A DNA stretch of 64,000 nt, from contig WHVD01000003.1 in the NCBI GenBank assembly GCA_015178975.1, positions 806,001-870,000 on the forward strand, in the 5' to 3' direction. Below, in pieces: positions 35,552-47,932 of this stretch (the first letter of the stretch is position 1; the number at the start of each line of letters is the position of its first letter). A program made the translations under genes and the position numbers. The notes under the pieces were generated by a model. It saw nothing but the letters and a program-made list of their open reading frames with translations, was not told the origin of the DNA and made no database searches. The stretch is from Hysterangium stoloniferum (taxonomy: Eukaryota; Basidiomycota; Agaricomycetes; Hysterangiales; Hysterangiaceae).

Positions 35552-36451
35552 ATGGATAAGTTTGTAACTGTAACGAAGACCACTGCACTTTCGGTCGAAG
35601 ACAAAGGAAAAGGTCGCGGCGATAGACAATTCAAGTACAATCCTTACCCCATACCGAAGGCGAAAGAAAGACAAGTGGAAGCACGGAGGGACAAGAAGAG
35701 AACCGAAAAGTAACTTTCAGGCCATCTTGTTCAATTAATGATATTTCTTATGAATGCGCTCAAGAATACTTGCTCCACTGCGTGAAGCGAAGCTGATCAC
35801 GTCTACTGCCACTCTCAACAAACAATTGCTTAACACCCTCAAAGATGAATCTAACCCAATTACACACTCAAATATAGGACAGAATTCAGGTCGGTTAATC
35901 TTCATATATATGTTTTGCCCCATGGTGGTAAAATCCTGTTAGGACATGTGGATTCCTGTGCGACTGGCCATCAGCGGTCAGATGGCCGCCGCCCTACAAC
36001 CTACTCAAGATCTCGAAGCTCGAAGCTTGATGAACAGCGAGTTGAAAGGGGAAAAGACGTTAATGGTGTCCTTTCTGGGACCAAGATATATGTAGGCGGA
36101 TACCTCGCCGGTACAACTGACATAGAAATGAAGAGGATTGTAACACTCGCTGGAGGAAAAATAGTGTAAGCTGTTAAGCTAAATATATATTCAGCGAACG
36201 ACTTGAAGCACTAAATCTGACTACTCTTCAGGAATACAGCGGCTGGCGCTACTCATATTGTTACTTCACAGGGCATGAGCGGTTCTAAAACTCATAAACA
36301 TCTTCACAGTAACTCCAGAAACAAGTGCCATATTGTTACCCCGGAGTGGGTATCGGACTCGATCTCACTTGGTAAAAGGAAACAAGAATGGGACTATAGG
36401 GTTATTAAGGACAACACCACGTATCTTTTAGATAGCATTATGCGATGCTAA
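35552..36451 (+). CDS. Small BRCT-domain protein (BRCT like that of Rev1)
   Basis: About 235 aa in four exons. ATG 35552 begins MDKFVTVTKTTALSVEDKGK. A basic stretch follows (KAKERQVEARRDKKRTE), then ILAPLREAKLITST. After splicing to GACATGTGGATTCC comes a linker and a single BRCT domain: LSGTKIYVGGYLAGTTDIEM, KRIVTLAGGKIV, then ATHIVTSQGMSGSKTHKHL and CHIVTPEWVSDSI with the invariant tryptophan. It ends at TAA 36449-36451 after LDSIMRC. The TTDIEMKRIVTLAGG and SGSKTHK blocks resemble the BRCT of the translesion polymerase Rev1, but there is no polymerase domain. BRCT domains bind phosphopeptides or DNA ends, so a repair role is inferred. It sits between FPGS and EFR3. Confidence 0.8.
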
Positions 36452-36905
36452 TAGATCTGTGGTGTAAGAGTACTAATATATTTCTGCGCAGACGCAGACA
36501 GAACCCGTGGTGCACTAAATATAGTTGTTCTATACTGCCAAAAAAAATTTTTTCTTAACGGGTAGGTTGTATTTTGATCTTGAGCTAATTGTAAGAATTT
36601 GAAAAAAACAGAGCTCAAGCACTGTAAAATCAAAGAATGTTGCTTGATTATTTTCATCAACACTGTTTTTGTTTATTTATCTTGGAGTGAATCTCTGAAG
36701 AATTCACGTGTCTTATAATAATAATAGGCGCCCAGCGGTTTTTTTTTCGCAGTCGTTCGCATACCCCAGTGGGATTAGATTTAGCGCCTGATGTGGCTGA
36801 GTTTATGACCCCCACCTCTGGCACACTACCCTCTCCGAAGGGTATACCTGTGGAATCTTCGCAGTAACAGCAGTTGTTTCTAGTCATTCTCACTCTCATT
36901 AATAT
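36452..36905. other. Intergenic region upstream of EFR3
   Basis: Contains a CACGTG E-box at 36705-36710, about 195 bp before the EFR3 start. No gene or repeat seen. Confidence 0.4.
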
Positions 36906-39900
36906 ATGCGTCTTCCATTTACCCCAAACCATGTCAGGCTTATTCAAGCCTGCTACCCAGCTTCGTCGGCACTTCTTACCGCAGCCCCTGGCTATAATCC
37001 GAACTCACAGGAGCTCTCACGATTAACTTATTATGGATCCAACCACCCTGGAAAGCTGGCAAAAGTCGGCCATGAACTTGAAAGACGAGGGAGGCTAGAG
37101 GCGAACCGTGCGCGCCTAGGCAGCGCTAAATCAAGGTCATCCCTTCTAATAACACTCGCCATATTCAAAGCTCTTGTGGCAGGATGCCGCAGTGATATTT
37201 CACTTATTACTTCCGCTGTTATATCAACCTTAGTCTCGGCTTTGTCGAGCTTTCCAGTCGACCTTGAAGTCGCGGCCAAATGTGCAAGTTTGGTGAGTCG
37301 TTGTGGTGTACAGAAATTTGCGCGCACCATTAAACATTATCAATAATTACCCAGTTTACTGCCTGGACCACCTATACCGATGGACAGCTTATAGGGATAG
37401 ATACGGAGATAACTGCGAACTACAAGATTCTATTAAAACTATTCGCTTCGCTTAGCAGAGATGTCGCTGAGAAAGGGGATGGAGAAACCAGGAATAGGTT
37501 TGTTCGTTACTGTCAACTTTTCTGTTCTTTTCCAATTAATCATTGTTTTAAGGCGAAGACTCGTTGGTATCGCAGCTCTGACAGGCGTGGTAAACTCCGA
37601 TGCGTTATACCATGCTACAGCAGAATTTTCAAACCAAGTATCAATTATTGTACCTGGCCTTCTTTTTACACTTAAGGAGACCGAAGCTGATGTTCTAAAA
37701 GACGAGTGAGTTATTGGGATGTTCTTGTTTTCTCCAATTATTTCTCCTTAACTTTATTGTAAGGGCCGCCATCGTTAAGCATCAGCCCTCAGCATCGTCA
37801 GCCTATCTCTCTGAGTTCCGTCCCCGCCCATTGGCGGAACGTAGAGCGGCATCAATACACATTCATGTGGACGGTGATAGAGGTCCCTCCTTCTCTGATG
37901 TGGTCAATGCGTCATTGCGTGCGTTCCACTCGTTGCTTGAACGTGGAAACGCACATCAGGTTTCGGATATTCTGCAGGCCGTCTTTCAAGATGCTGATCA
38001 AGAGAAATGGTGGAGCAATGAATCCTTTTGCTGTTGGCTTGCCCAGACGCTAATTAATTGGACACAATACCAATATCGTTACGCGGTACCAAAGAAATTG
38101 GTCGATAAACTAGCCCTTGTTCAAGATGCTGCAACACCTTCAGATATGCACTTTGCTATCACCTCGATGATTAACACAGTCTTCACCTCCTCGACACCAT
38201 TAATAAATCTCTCCACATCCGATATGATGTCCTATTTATTAGTTCTTCTTATTCGCAGAACGTCAATTGACCCGATGGACGAATTGTTAGCTCCGCTAAT
38301 CAATTGCATTGCGTCGTTAGGAACACACGTATACTACCAGGACCAAATTCATGATCTGGTAGAGGAGTTAGTCGGCAGGCTGGTATCCATCCAGGTCAAC
38401 GGAATTCTTGGACGCGGTCGCGGTGGCAGCGAGCAAAGTAGAGAGCGGGGAATGCGTTGCTTACTCGCTGCGCTGAGAGGGCTTTTTCGGACGGCTGGTA
38501 AAGAGGGTGATCGACCAACGTCATCGGCCACGTCATCGGCCATGGGCCTAGCCGGACGCATTGATCGAGCAGGCCAGCCTGGCTCTCCAGGTCGTGTGAA
38601 TCTCGTTGGCACAGACGGTCCATTACCATCACGGCGTACTCGTGTATCGCCAGAGATATGGCAGGATTCCCTTGCCCTACTTTGCGAAGTTGATTATGGA
38701 GTGAGATCAGATTATGCGCGAGCCTTGGTACAATTCATCCGCGTGGAGATGTTGGAAGAGGCATTCGCACTAGATAATTCTGACGAGAATGTTAGTGATT
38801 CGATCAATGGTCGGGGGCGGGCTTCTCGACGAGCGATTCCTGTTTTCATTACTGTCGATCCAACGTTACGATTTTTAAACGCATTGCATGCCTCTGCCTT
38901 CAATTTGGCTACATCGCCGACCTTGGGACTCGGTTCAAGTCCAACCGGCTCCCTGCATTCTTCTACACACAATCTTCCTACCCCACCTGCAGTGAACATC
39001 ATTGAGGCCACCCCATCGGGAACACCTGACCAAAAAATGGAACTTGCAGCTTTAGACTCGCGCAAGGAATCACCCACTCTTTCACAAGTTGATAATTTGC
39101 AATCACAGCAAGCCGCGAGGTCTCGCCCTTCTGTATCGTTTCAGGGTCCGCGAGCCCGCAAAGCATCCGTACCTCTAAGTTTATTAGATCGTGGCACCAA
39201 TCTGGATGCGCTACCTGCAGCAACACCTTCAGATTATATTCACATCTTTCGTATCCTTACTAGCGCCCATGAACGCTTACCTGGTCGTGCATTATTGACA
39301 GGTGTCCCCATGTTACTTGCGTTGCAGGCTGCTGTCCTTCAGTCCAGCAGTGAAAACGTAGACTTTATTGAAGAAAAGAAAACTGCCATTCAAGAGTTAC
39401 TCATTAAGGTGTGGGCTGTCATAGCGAAGGTGTGGGGGTGTGAAGAAGTTGCAGCTATGTCGCAGAAGGTACAGGATAGAACAAATCAGCATCGTGACCA
39501 TTTAACCTATACATTTTCAGGCGTTGAAAAGCCTTGGCTCTAGGCACATTCTCTGCACATTACCACCAACGCCGCCTGATCTACTTCACTCTCCTGAAGA
39601 ACCTTTGGACTGGGCGTCAATACCGAAATGCTCTGACGTTGACATACAAGCTTCTATTTCAATAATGAGTCCAGAGCTCATTGTTCAAGCTCTCGCTTCG
39701 AACTCTAATGTGCACACGGTGACCGGTTTAGATCGCCAAACATTACTCAGGCGACTTGCTGTTGAATGGACCATCGAATTTGCTCTAAAGGATTGTCAGT
39801 ATTTCTCTCCGTGTGTAATGAGTTGAGAATAATAACACCCATCCATCTAGCGGTTGAGCGTCAATCCACACATGAGGTTCTCCGAGGCGACGGCTCGTCT

Positions 39901-40523
39901 CCTTTCTTAAAGCTTTCACCTGCTTTAATGCACATAGAAAACCTCTCACTGCAAAGCCTAGCCCGATCACAGTATGGAATTGGTGTTCATGATTTGAGGG
40001 AGGCTTTGGAGGGCCGTGCTAGTACGACAAACCTTTCATATAACATGACGCGCCCACCATCCATCCGTACTTTGGAACAACCCACAGTCTCTTCCATTTA
40101 CGCGAAGGAACGTCTAGCTTTGACACGTTCAAATACACAAACTCGTGCTATCAAGCGTTCGACTGGTGATGTGAAGGACGTACTTAGTAAACTAGGAGTT
40201 GGGAAAGAGAAAGGAACTAGTCGTCTGAAAGCCTCTTTTCCCGCCCTCCACCATACTGAGACTAGGTATGTTCGCGAGATCTCTTTCCCTGAATTGCACT
40301 TATGCAAAACAATATATCAGGACCACATTGACTCCCCCTTACCCTACTTGATCTAGTTTCACCGTAAACTGCTAATTTATTACCTTGTTTGAAATTGTGA
40401 ATTAGTGTATATATAAGGGATGACGGAAAATACAGTAAGATTCGTAGGTCTCATCGTCTGGTAGATGCAATACGTCGCCGTGCCTCTTCCTCTCGTTCGC
40501 GCCAATACGCGATTTCAGATTGA
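36906..40523 (+). CDS. EFR3: EFR3 plasma-membrane scaffold for PI4-kinase
   Basis: Plasma-membrane anchor of the Stt4 phosphatidylinositol 4-kinase complex (with Ypp1/TTC7). About 1,050 aa. ATG 36906 gives MRLPFTPNHVRLIQACYP, then NSQELSRLTYYGSNHPGKL, the standard fungal EFR3 start. FPVDLEVAAKCASL and TTYTDGQLIGID follow across introns. The 609-codon exon 37714-39543 carries the helical repeat region and a disordered segment rich in Ser and Pro. Later exons contain a long basic, disordered C-terminus. The last intron starts GTATGTTCG at 40266 and ends at an AAG acceptor, giving KYSKIRRSHRLVDAIRRR and TGA at 40521-40523. Its last 73 bp of coding sequence overlap VPS52 on the other strand. Confidence 0.92.
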
Positions 40524-42786
40524 GTCTTTGGATGAGTAAGTGGTCCAGGGCCAGCCTATCGAAGCTACAGCGTTATTGCTGATGGCATACTTACAAACTC
40601 GTAAACTCACGCTCAGCGATTGAACCAATGATTCGTACATAGTAGATTGAAATAGAGCCGATCGAGCCGTGTCCTTCGCTTTCGAGGACTGAGAGATAAT
40701 TAAACGACTAAGCTCTGTTCGTAGCCGTGATAAACTGATGGTGACGGTTGTTCAATGAGATGATAGCGCTAAATCAAAAAAACTCACTTAGAGAATATCA
40801 TTGTTTCCTCTTCGTTTTCTGTTAGTGTTACAAATGACGTAAACAGAACGGCGTATCGATGGGCAACCTGTGCATTATGTTGAGACAATAGTTCCACACT
40901 TGGCGTAAAGTGGTACGTACACTTTGGACCAGTGTATCTCTAACAGTAGGTTTACTGCTGAGAAATCCAGCGCTACCAGCGCCGTCTACCAGCTTCTTCA
41001 CACTCTCCACATGTGCATTCATATCCTTCTGGAAAACTGGCCATAAAGTAAGACGGAGTCCTAATATGAAAGTCTCGAGAGGGGGGCAGTGGCGCTTCTG
41101 GACCTCTCCGAGCGTGTTCTCCAACAAGCGAATCATTGTAAGAGATGGAATGATCGGTGGCGGGGGATCAAGGATTCCACGGGTAAATGTCTGAAAGAGT
41201 TGTAATAGGGTATATATAAGGAAGCTTTCATGTGAGATACCTGACAGTATTCTAAAGCCGGTTCCATGATTTGCTTCCAAATTCCGTCACTAAGAGCTGC
41301 GTACTCTTTGCTGGATTGAGTTGCCATGGAAGTGGGCAAGGCACTCGTATCATTACCAGTCCGTGTCTTCTCGGAAAAGTTGGAAGCTCGAAATTCAGAG
41401 GGGATATCTCCGTTGAAGATCGATGCCCGAGGCGAAAGAAGAATGGATGATTCGGTATCTGCCACGCCGGGATCAAAGAACTTATTAATAAAAGTGTACT
41501 CTGCTGTGCCATTGTCCATCAGGACAAGTAATGCTGATCGGAATAAAGCTTCAATTGGTTCTTTCTGCTATCACGGTTATAACACAAACTGCGAGGCATT
41601 ACAGCTTTCTTACATGAGATTTATTATCCGCCATATATGCCAGAGTAACGCTGGGACCGTCAATATTGGCATTACTGAGTCGTACCGGCTCTATTGGCTG
41701 CTCTTCGGTCTTTTCAGCAGCACCCAACATTTCTGACCTCTCAACAGTCCTTGCCTAATTAGTCATGGGTCAAAGGAACTTCATATGAGTCATTGAGAAC
41801 AAACCTTGATCCAATTCAATGCTCTGATATATCGTCGAAAACCTGTCTCGTAATATAGCCTGGCCGTTGCAATATAGGCATGCTGGATCTCTGTGGCGAC
41901 GGGGGAAGCATGATGGAGAAGAAACAGAAACAGAGGACGAAATTTCAAGAAAACAGATGTCTGAATAATGTGTATATTGGTGCTTAAGCTATTCCGGATG
42001 GGCTGAAACATGCCGAGGAAAAAGACTCTGAGTTTATTTGCTGCCTAACGAGAACAATGCAGAGATGATGAGAAAGACGATAGATTACGACGGTTATAGA
42101 AAACACATGCCATGATTCTCAAGCCCTCTGCGACCTCACCGATAGAGCGAGTGGCTTTCACCCTTGACCGAACCTCCAAAGCATCTAGCCGATGCGCTAG
42201 CTCAGGAATGGCTGTCAGCCACGGCTCCCCAACTTCACTATCAAGAATAATCTCAGTGAGAGTTGGAGAAATAGATATCTCTGATATAAGATTCGATAGA
42301 GGGCGTTCAATTTTCTAATCACTATCAGCCGGAAATGATACAAAACAGAATGCATGCTACGAACCCTACGGCCTTTCAATCGATTTTCTATTTCTTTGCT
42401 TCTGTCTTGTAGACTGGATATCTGGCCTGACACAGCGGACAAATCACGCTGGAAGGTAGACAAAAAGGATTCGAGCGAATCCAAAAGCTCAACACTCGTC
42501 TACCCAGATGAGAATAGTACACGGACATACATGGATAAAAACATACCTGCACTTGTTCATGTAACATCACGAAATCATTTGCGCGATGCCGGTCTATGTG
42601 ATTAACACAGTGTCAACGAATAGCTGGCAGAGCTGATGGTTGAATGGGTCACTGACAAAACGCAGTTGGATCATCTTGTTTGATGTTAAGCGATGACACT
42701 GCTATAAGAGACGGCAGATCAGTAGTTTGGTTATCATTTTTAAGGGATAGAGCAGACTGAGAACCAGTATGGTCGTTGTTAGACAT
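40451..42786 (-). CDS. VPS52: GARP/EARP complex subunit VPS52
   Basis: Tethers endosome-derived vesicles at the trans-Golgi (with Vps51, 53, 54). About 570-600 aa in a dozen short exons. I choose ATG 42786 (MSNNDHTGSQSALSL), which leaves 103 bp before RPN11. An upstream frame to 42888 would leave almost no promoter. Motifs: LPSLIAVSSLNIKQDD, then SFLSTFQRDLSAVSGQISSL with QDRSKEIENRLKGR (Vps52 core coiled coil), PLSNLISEISISPTL, and EVGEPWLTAIPELAHRLDAL. Near the end are AHRYAVLFTSFV and LSRLRTELSRLIISQSSKA. The last intron (40556-40610) joins VQSLS to AGPGPLTHPKTQSEIAYWRE, a charged tail with the stop at 40453-40451. The family is certain; the last exon is my best splice. Confidence 0.9.
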
Positions 42787-42889
42787 GGTAGACAGACTGG
42801 GCGCAAGGTAATGTCCCAATATGGTAGCGCGTATACGCGTCAGCACCTTATTTCTACCCAAACCAAGCTCCTCCTCAAACCTCTCCACG

Positions 42890-43977
42890 ATGGACTTTAA
42901 TGCTATGTTACAACAAGCTCAACAAGCTAGAGAGCTTCCTGGTGGCGGTGGAGACCATCAAATACCTGATAAGTGAGTCTTCTCTACCTCACCTCCACAC
43001 CCGACTCAGTGTCATATTAGCGGCGAAGTTATCCACATATCGTCGCTTGCTTTGTTAAAGATGCTTAAACACGGTCGTGCAGGCGTGCCTATGGAGGTTA
43101 TGGGGCTTATGCTTGGCGAATTCGTGGATGAATACACTGTGCAAGTCATTGACGTGTTTGCCATGCCGCAGAGTGGAACAACAGTCACAGTCGAAAGTGT
43201 AGACCACGTATTCCAACAGAGGATGGCCGAGATGTTGAAGCAGACCGGCCGAACCGAGATGGTGGTAGGATGGTATCATTCGCATCCTGGATTTGGTTGT
43301 TGGCTCTCGAGTGTTGATATAAACACACAGCAGGTATGTTACAGCACCTCAAAGGACCTGATCACCGGGCTAAATGTGGTGTCAAAGTCCTTTGAATCTC
43401 TAAATTCTCGCTCTGTAGCCGTAGTAGTGGACCCCATTCAATCCGTTAAAGGAAAAGTCGTTATCGATGCTTTCCGACTTATAAACCCTCACAGCGTGGT
43501 CTTGGGCCAAGAACCACGTCAAACAACATCCAATATTGGACACATTAATAAGCCCTCCATCCAGGCTCTCATCCATGGCCTCAATAGGCACTATTATTCA
43601 ATTGCTGTCAATTATAGGAAGACAGAGCTAGAGCAAGCCATGCTCATGAATCTGCATAAAAGGAACTGGACAGAAGGCCTGAAGCTGAAAGACTTTAAAG
43701 TCCATCAAGAATCTAATGAAAAAGCGATCAAGGTTAGATTCTTTTCGGGCACTATTCACCTCGTTAATTGAAACTCGTCATCTATTAGTCCATGCTAACA
43801 CTGTCGGAAGCATACAACAAATCCGTACAGGAAGAATCGACGCTGACACCTGATCAGTTGAAGACACGACATGTAGGAAAGCAGGATCCTAAGCGTCACC
43901 TCGAGGAGGCGGTAGAGGAAGCTATGGGCAATCAAATAGTACAGAACTTAGGAACTATGCTCCTTTCTGAGCTATGA
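42890..43977 (+). CDS. RPN11: 26S proteasome regulatory subunit RPN11 (JAMM deubiquitinase)
   Basis: Zinc metalloprotease of the proteasome lid that removes ubiquitin chains during degradation. About 310 aa, the usual length. ATG 42890 gives [20 protein letters not shown], then [18 protein letters not shown] and [15 protein letters not shown]. The catalytic JAMM motif is [19 protein letters not shown] (H-x-H-x7-S-x2-D) with the upstream glutamate in PMEVMG. The last coding block is [16 protein letters not shown] to LGTMLLSEL. Three introns. Divergent from VPS52. An ACGCGT at 42835-42840 lies in the shared promoter. Confidence 0.97.
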
Positions 43978-44290
43978 TCTAGCCCAATGTACCTATTAGG
44001 TTCCTTTGGTGTATCATATGCCAATGATTCATCTGTGGTAACTGCAGATGTGATTGTAAGCGGATACTTTATCCCTCGCAAAAACTCCCATATATACATG
44101 CGTTGTGTAGCCGGATATTAATGTTATTTATTTTTTCGATTCTGAACGACCATAAGTAGCATAAATCGAAATGTAAAGGAAAGAATATCGCTCAATCCAG
44201 ATTTAATCAGGCCTGCTACCTGGGTTACTTGGGCTTAAACTGACCGGCTTCCTGGATCTGACCGAGTTTTCACCACTTTTCTTCTTTAGT
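43978..44290. other. Intergenic region, nothing recognised
   Basis: 3' flank of RPN11 and promoter of ELP4. No gene, RNA or repeat seen. Confidence 0.4.
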
Positions 44291-45766
44291 ATGTCTTTCC
44301 AACGTAAGAATCTACCGCAGAGTGCGATACTCTCAGGAACGCAAACATCGAGCTCAGTCTCTTCAGTATTGAATGTTTCGACCGGCATACCTTCATTGGA
44401 CGATATTCTTGGAGGCGGACTACCCTTAGGTTCTATTCTGTCTGTGTTGGCAACAGACCCCCACACAACATATGCGAACCTTATACAACGGTATTTCATA
44501 GCCCAGGGGATCGCTTCTGGGCACTATATGTGTATACTGGATGATTCTGCCATGGAGATTACGGCACATTGCATGTGGACATCCAACCCAGACCTTGTGC
44601 AAGATTCTGAGCAAAAGGAAGAAGGAAAAGAACTTGGAGTGAAGATAGCATGGAGGTATGAGCATATGAAGCCATTTAAGACAAGCGTGAGCCAAAACGA
44701 GTTCGTGGTCTCTTTCTCTCAGTGGTTGTGGAAAGACCCTTACACAGATACAACAAGGTCGAGTCAGGATACGTATTGCCATATGTTTGACCTGACCCAA
44801 CTTATACCTGAACATGTATTGGAGTTAGCACAATCGTCTGGCTATCTCCATACACTGCCGATTTCCTCTCCTACAGGACAAAATGCTATTGACTCAGTGC
44901 TAAATCAGTTGGATAACAAACTCTCCAATTTATTATCAAAGTCAACCAGGTATGATGAGACATACCGTTCACCATCATTCTATTTTTTTAAGTTCTGTTG
45001 TGGTAGGACACCTATTCGTTTGTCAATACCTGCTCTGGGATCCCCACAGTGGGGAGATATGTCTAAGCCGGTACGTGTTAAGATGAGAGTGTCCATTGTT
45101 TCCAAATTCCACTCAGTCATGGTTGCAAGGATGTAATGCGTTTTCTACACGTCTTGCGTTTGTGTGTATCTCGTTATTCGTCCACGCCTCGGATATGCGT
45201 TCTTGTGACCTTGCCGGCCTATGTTTTGCATGAAAGTTGGATACAAGATCTAGGATGGCTCTCAGACGGATGCATAACACTGCGATCATTCTCATGTATG
45301 TGGTTCATCCTCGGCAGTTCTGAATACTAACTCCTTTTAAGCTGATCCGGCGCTCTTATCTCTGTTTCCATCTCATAATGGGTTGCTTGATATACATAGT
45401 CTTCCGGCTCCCCATTCTCTGGTATCACCGAGTGACAAGCATTCTCAATTGCGTGGGCTTTCGACCTTTTCATCCTCTGCAGCGGGTGGTGGAGAAAATA
45501 ACCTCGCTTTCAAATGTACACGAAAAAGGTTTATAATTGAAACATTGCACCTTGACGTAGAAGGGGGCGTTAACGAACGGCGGACAACTGCGGCCACTAC
45601 TTCAGAAATCATACCCCCGAGACCCGTAGAGCCGTCTACACCGTCGGTTCGTCATGTCGCCGTAAACGATTGTATTGAGGTTGTAACGCCGGAGATTGTA
45701 AAAAAAAAGAAGCCCAAAAAGAGTGTGGCTTTCCAACACGATAGACCGGATCTATATGACTTTTAG
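44291..45766 (+). CDS. ELP4: Elongator complex subunit 4
   Basis: Part of the Elp456 RecA-like ring of Elongator, needed for wobble-uridine modification of tRNA. About 440 aa. ATG 44291 gives MSFQRKNLPQSAILSGTQTS, then VSTGIPSLDDILGGGLPLGS, the family's first motif, and HTTYANLIQRYFIAQG. KIAWRYEHMKPF is the typical middle segment. Later exons contain SLLSLFPSHNGLLDIHSLPA-like sequence and FKCTRKRFIIETLHLDVEGG, a conserved C-terminal block. It ends KKKPKKSVAFQHDRPDLYDF. The degenerate P-loop region lacks a GKT, as is normal for Elp4. Confidence 0.92.
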
Positions 45767-46080
45767 AGTGTTAATTATTATTGATTGTTACCATCTTTTG
45801 CTTAAAGATTTGTGTGTGTACTGCCACGAACCCATTCAAAGTGGATTCATCGGCACTCTGAGTGCCTCCGATGGCATGTGACTGCAGGAAAGTACGCAGC
45901 CACAGCGGTCGCACGGACAATCACTTTGAAATCAACTTGTCTTGCCTAACGCCACGGTGATTTACTACCAGGTCGGTGCCCGGACCCTGTAATTGGACGA
46001 TGTAATTTACTACTGTTCTCGTACGATCACTTCAGGTTCAAGCAGAGACGGATATAAAAACCAAGTATCCCGAGACGCCC
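45767..46080. promoter_or_regulatory. Thiolase promoter region with TATA-like box
   Basis: 314-bp gap. TATAAAAA at 46053-46060 lies only 21-28 bp before the ATG at 46081. If it is a true TATA box it would place the start of transcription at or after the first ATG. See the finding on dual starts. Confidence 0.4.
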
Positions 46081-47598
46081 ATGCTTCGACTAAGTCGTTA
46101 CATTCTCTCTTCTAGGAGTACTCGTTCTGTATTTTGCTTGACACGTTCTATCATGGTGTGTTAGGCTTCAATATTTGGTCTTTATCTGACTCTTTTGTCA
46201 GTCTTTTTCCTCTCCAAATGAAGTCGTTATTGTCGCAGCATCCCGCACACCAACAGGATCGTTCAACGGTGCGTTGAAGAGCTTCTCTGCTCCTCAGCTG
46301 GGTGTTACTGCCCTCAAGCACGCTTTGAAGACATCTAACGTCCCAGTGGAGGCCATTGAGGAGGTCTTTTTTGGAAATGTAATTCAGGCTGGCGTCGGCC
46401 AATCCCCTGCTCGACAAGTCGCGCTTGGGGCTGGTTTGAAAGAATCGACGGATGCTACTACCATCAACAAAGTTTGTGCTAGTGGCATGAAAGCGATCAT
46501 GCTGGCTTCTCAGAGCATACAACTTGGCCACAAAAGCGTGATTGTTGCTGGTGGCATGGAGAGCATGAGTAACGCTCCGTGTGTACTGTCCTCTTATTCT
46601 GAGGGAAGAGCACTCAACCATTGCCTAGTTTCCTTACCCCTCGTGCCCCGCCAGCTTACGGTCACTTCCAAACTAAGGATTCGTTGATTAACGATGCCCT
46701 TTGGGATGTTTATAATGATGTCCATATGGGTAACTGTGCTGAAAGCGCAGCCAAAAAACATTCTATCACCCGTGAACATCAAGACGCGCATGCCATCGAG
46801 TCTTACAAGCGTGCTGAACGCGCATGGAAGTCTGGTGCTTTTGATGCCGAGATAGCTGAGGTTACGGTATCATCGAGGAAGGGCGACATTGTGGTACGAG
46901 AGGACGAAGAATATAAAAACATCAAATACGACAAAGTCCCAACTTTGAAGCCCAGTTTTCAGAAGGAAAATGGAACAGTTACTCCAGCCAATGCGTCGCC
47001 ATTGAATGACGGTGCATCTGCAGTCATCCTGATGTCAGCATCCAAGGCTAAGGAACTTGGTATAAAACCACTTGCAAAGATTATATGTAGGTCATTCACA
47101 ACATTCGTAATATGGCAATCAAGGATCGCTTATTTTCTCTGAATATAAATAGCTTACGCCGATGCCGCCATGGCTCCGATCGACTTCCCGATAGCACCAA
47201 CAATTGCTCTTCCCCTTGCTCTTGAAAAGGCTGGACTCAAGCCTTCCGATATCTCTCTTTTCGAAGTTAACGAAGCTTTCGCTTTGATTGTTCCCCTTGT
47301 CCAAAAGTTATGTCAAGTTGATTATAACAAAATCAACGTAAATGGGTATGTCGTCCTTTTAAGTTTGGAATTGGTTAGCTTATGTTCATATTTAGCGGTG
47401 CTGTTGCCCTGGGTCATGCTGTCGGATCTTCCGGTTCACGAATCATAGTTTCTTTGGTGCATGCTCTCCAAACGGGACAGTATGGCGCTGCTGGTATTTG
47501 CAATGGTGTAAGTTTAGTTGATAGCCTTATTCTGCCTCGGCTGATCTTATAATGACTAGGGTGGGGCGGCTTCAGCCATGGTTATACAGCGATTATAG
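46081..47598 (+). CDS. ERG10: Acetyl-CoA C-acetyltransferase (acetoacetyl-CoA thiolase)
   Basis: Condenses two acetyl-CoA to acetoacetyl-CoA, the first step of the mevalonate/ergosterol pathway. In mitochondria it takes part in ketone and isoleucine breakdown. About 415 aa. The first exon (46081-46155) encodes MLRLSRYILSSRSTRSVFCL, an Arg/Ser-rich presequence. It is spliced to SFSSPNEVVIVAASRTPTGS. The active-site cysteine is in NKVCASGMKAI. The intron 46579-46628 joins SNAP to FLTPRAPPAYGHFQTKD. VNEAFAL, then GAVALGHAVGSSGSRI with the catalytic histidine and GICNGGGAAS with the second cysteine, close the protein. Stop TAG at 47596-47598. The family is certain; the compartment is inferred. 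Confidence 0.95.
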
Positions 47599-47932
47599 TC
47601 TTGCCAGCTACGGCTCCCAAATTTCCTGTATACATTAAGAATAAATAGACCATTCCGTTAAATACTAAAAAGACTATTATCAAGCAAATATCTAAGTTTG
47701 ACTGTTTCAAAAATTTGTGGTGGAGCACAAGCGCGGCATGAGAAGCGGGACTATTTCAGTGACTAGTCGTGTGTTATATCTGCTTAACCCAGACAGACTG
47801 TGGGATACACTCCCTCTCGTCGTGTTCCTTGTGCCTAGCTATAGTGTGATAAGATAGTCTTAGGAACTATAAATTAAGGTATGGGACTTGGGAACTTTGG
47901 CAAAGTCGTTAATTGCCTCCTGGAATTTCTGG
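47599..47932. other. Intergenic region, nothing recognised
   Basis: Promoter of the permease gene. An ATG at 47881 opens only a 22-codon frame and is not in the permease frame, so it could act as a short upstream ORF. Confidence 0.35.

Noticed and set aside
38349-38632. Minus-strand frames within EFR3
   Set aside because: Shadows of the long EFR3 exon with no motif.
42787-42888. N-terminal extension of VPS52 (MERFEEELGLG...)
   Set aside because: Would start 2 bp from the RPN11 ATG, leaving no promoter. The extension is not a known part of Vps52.
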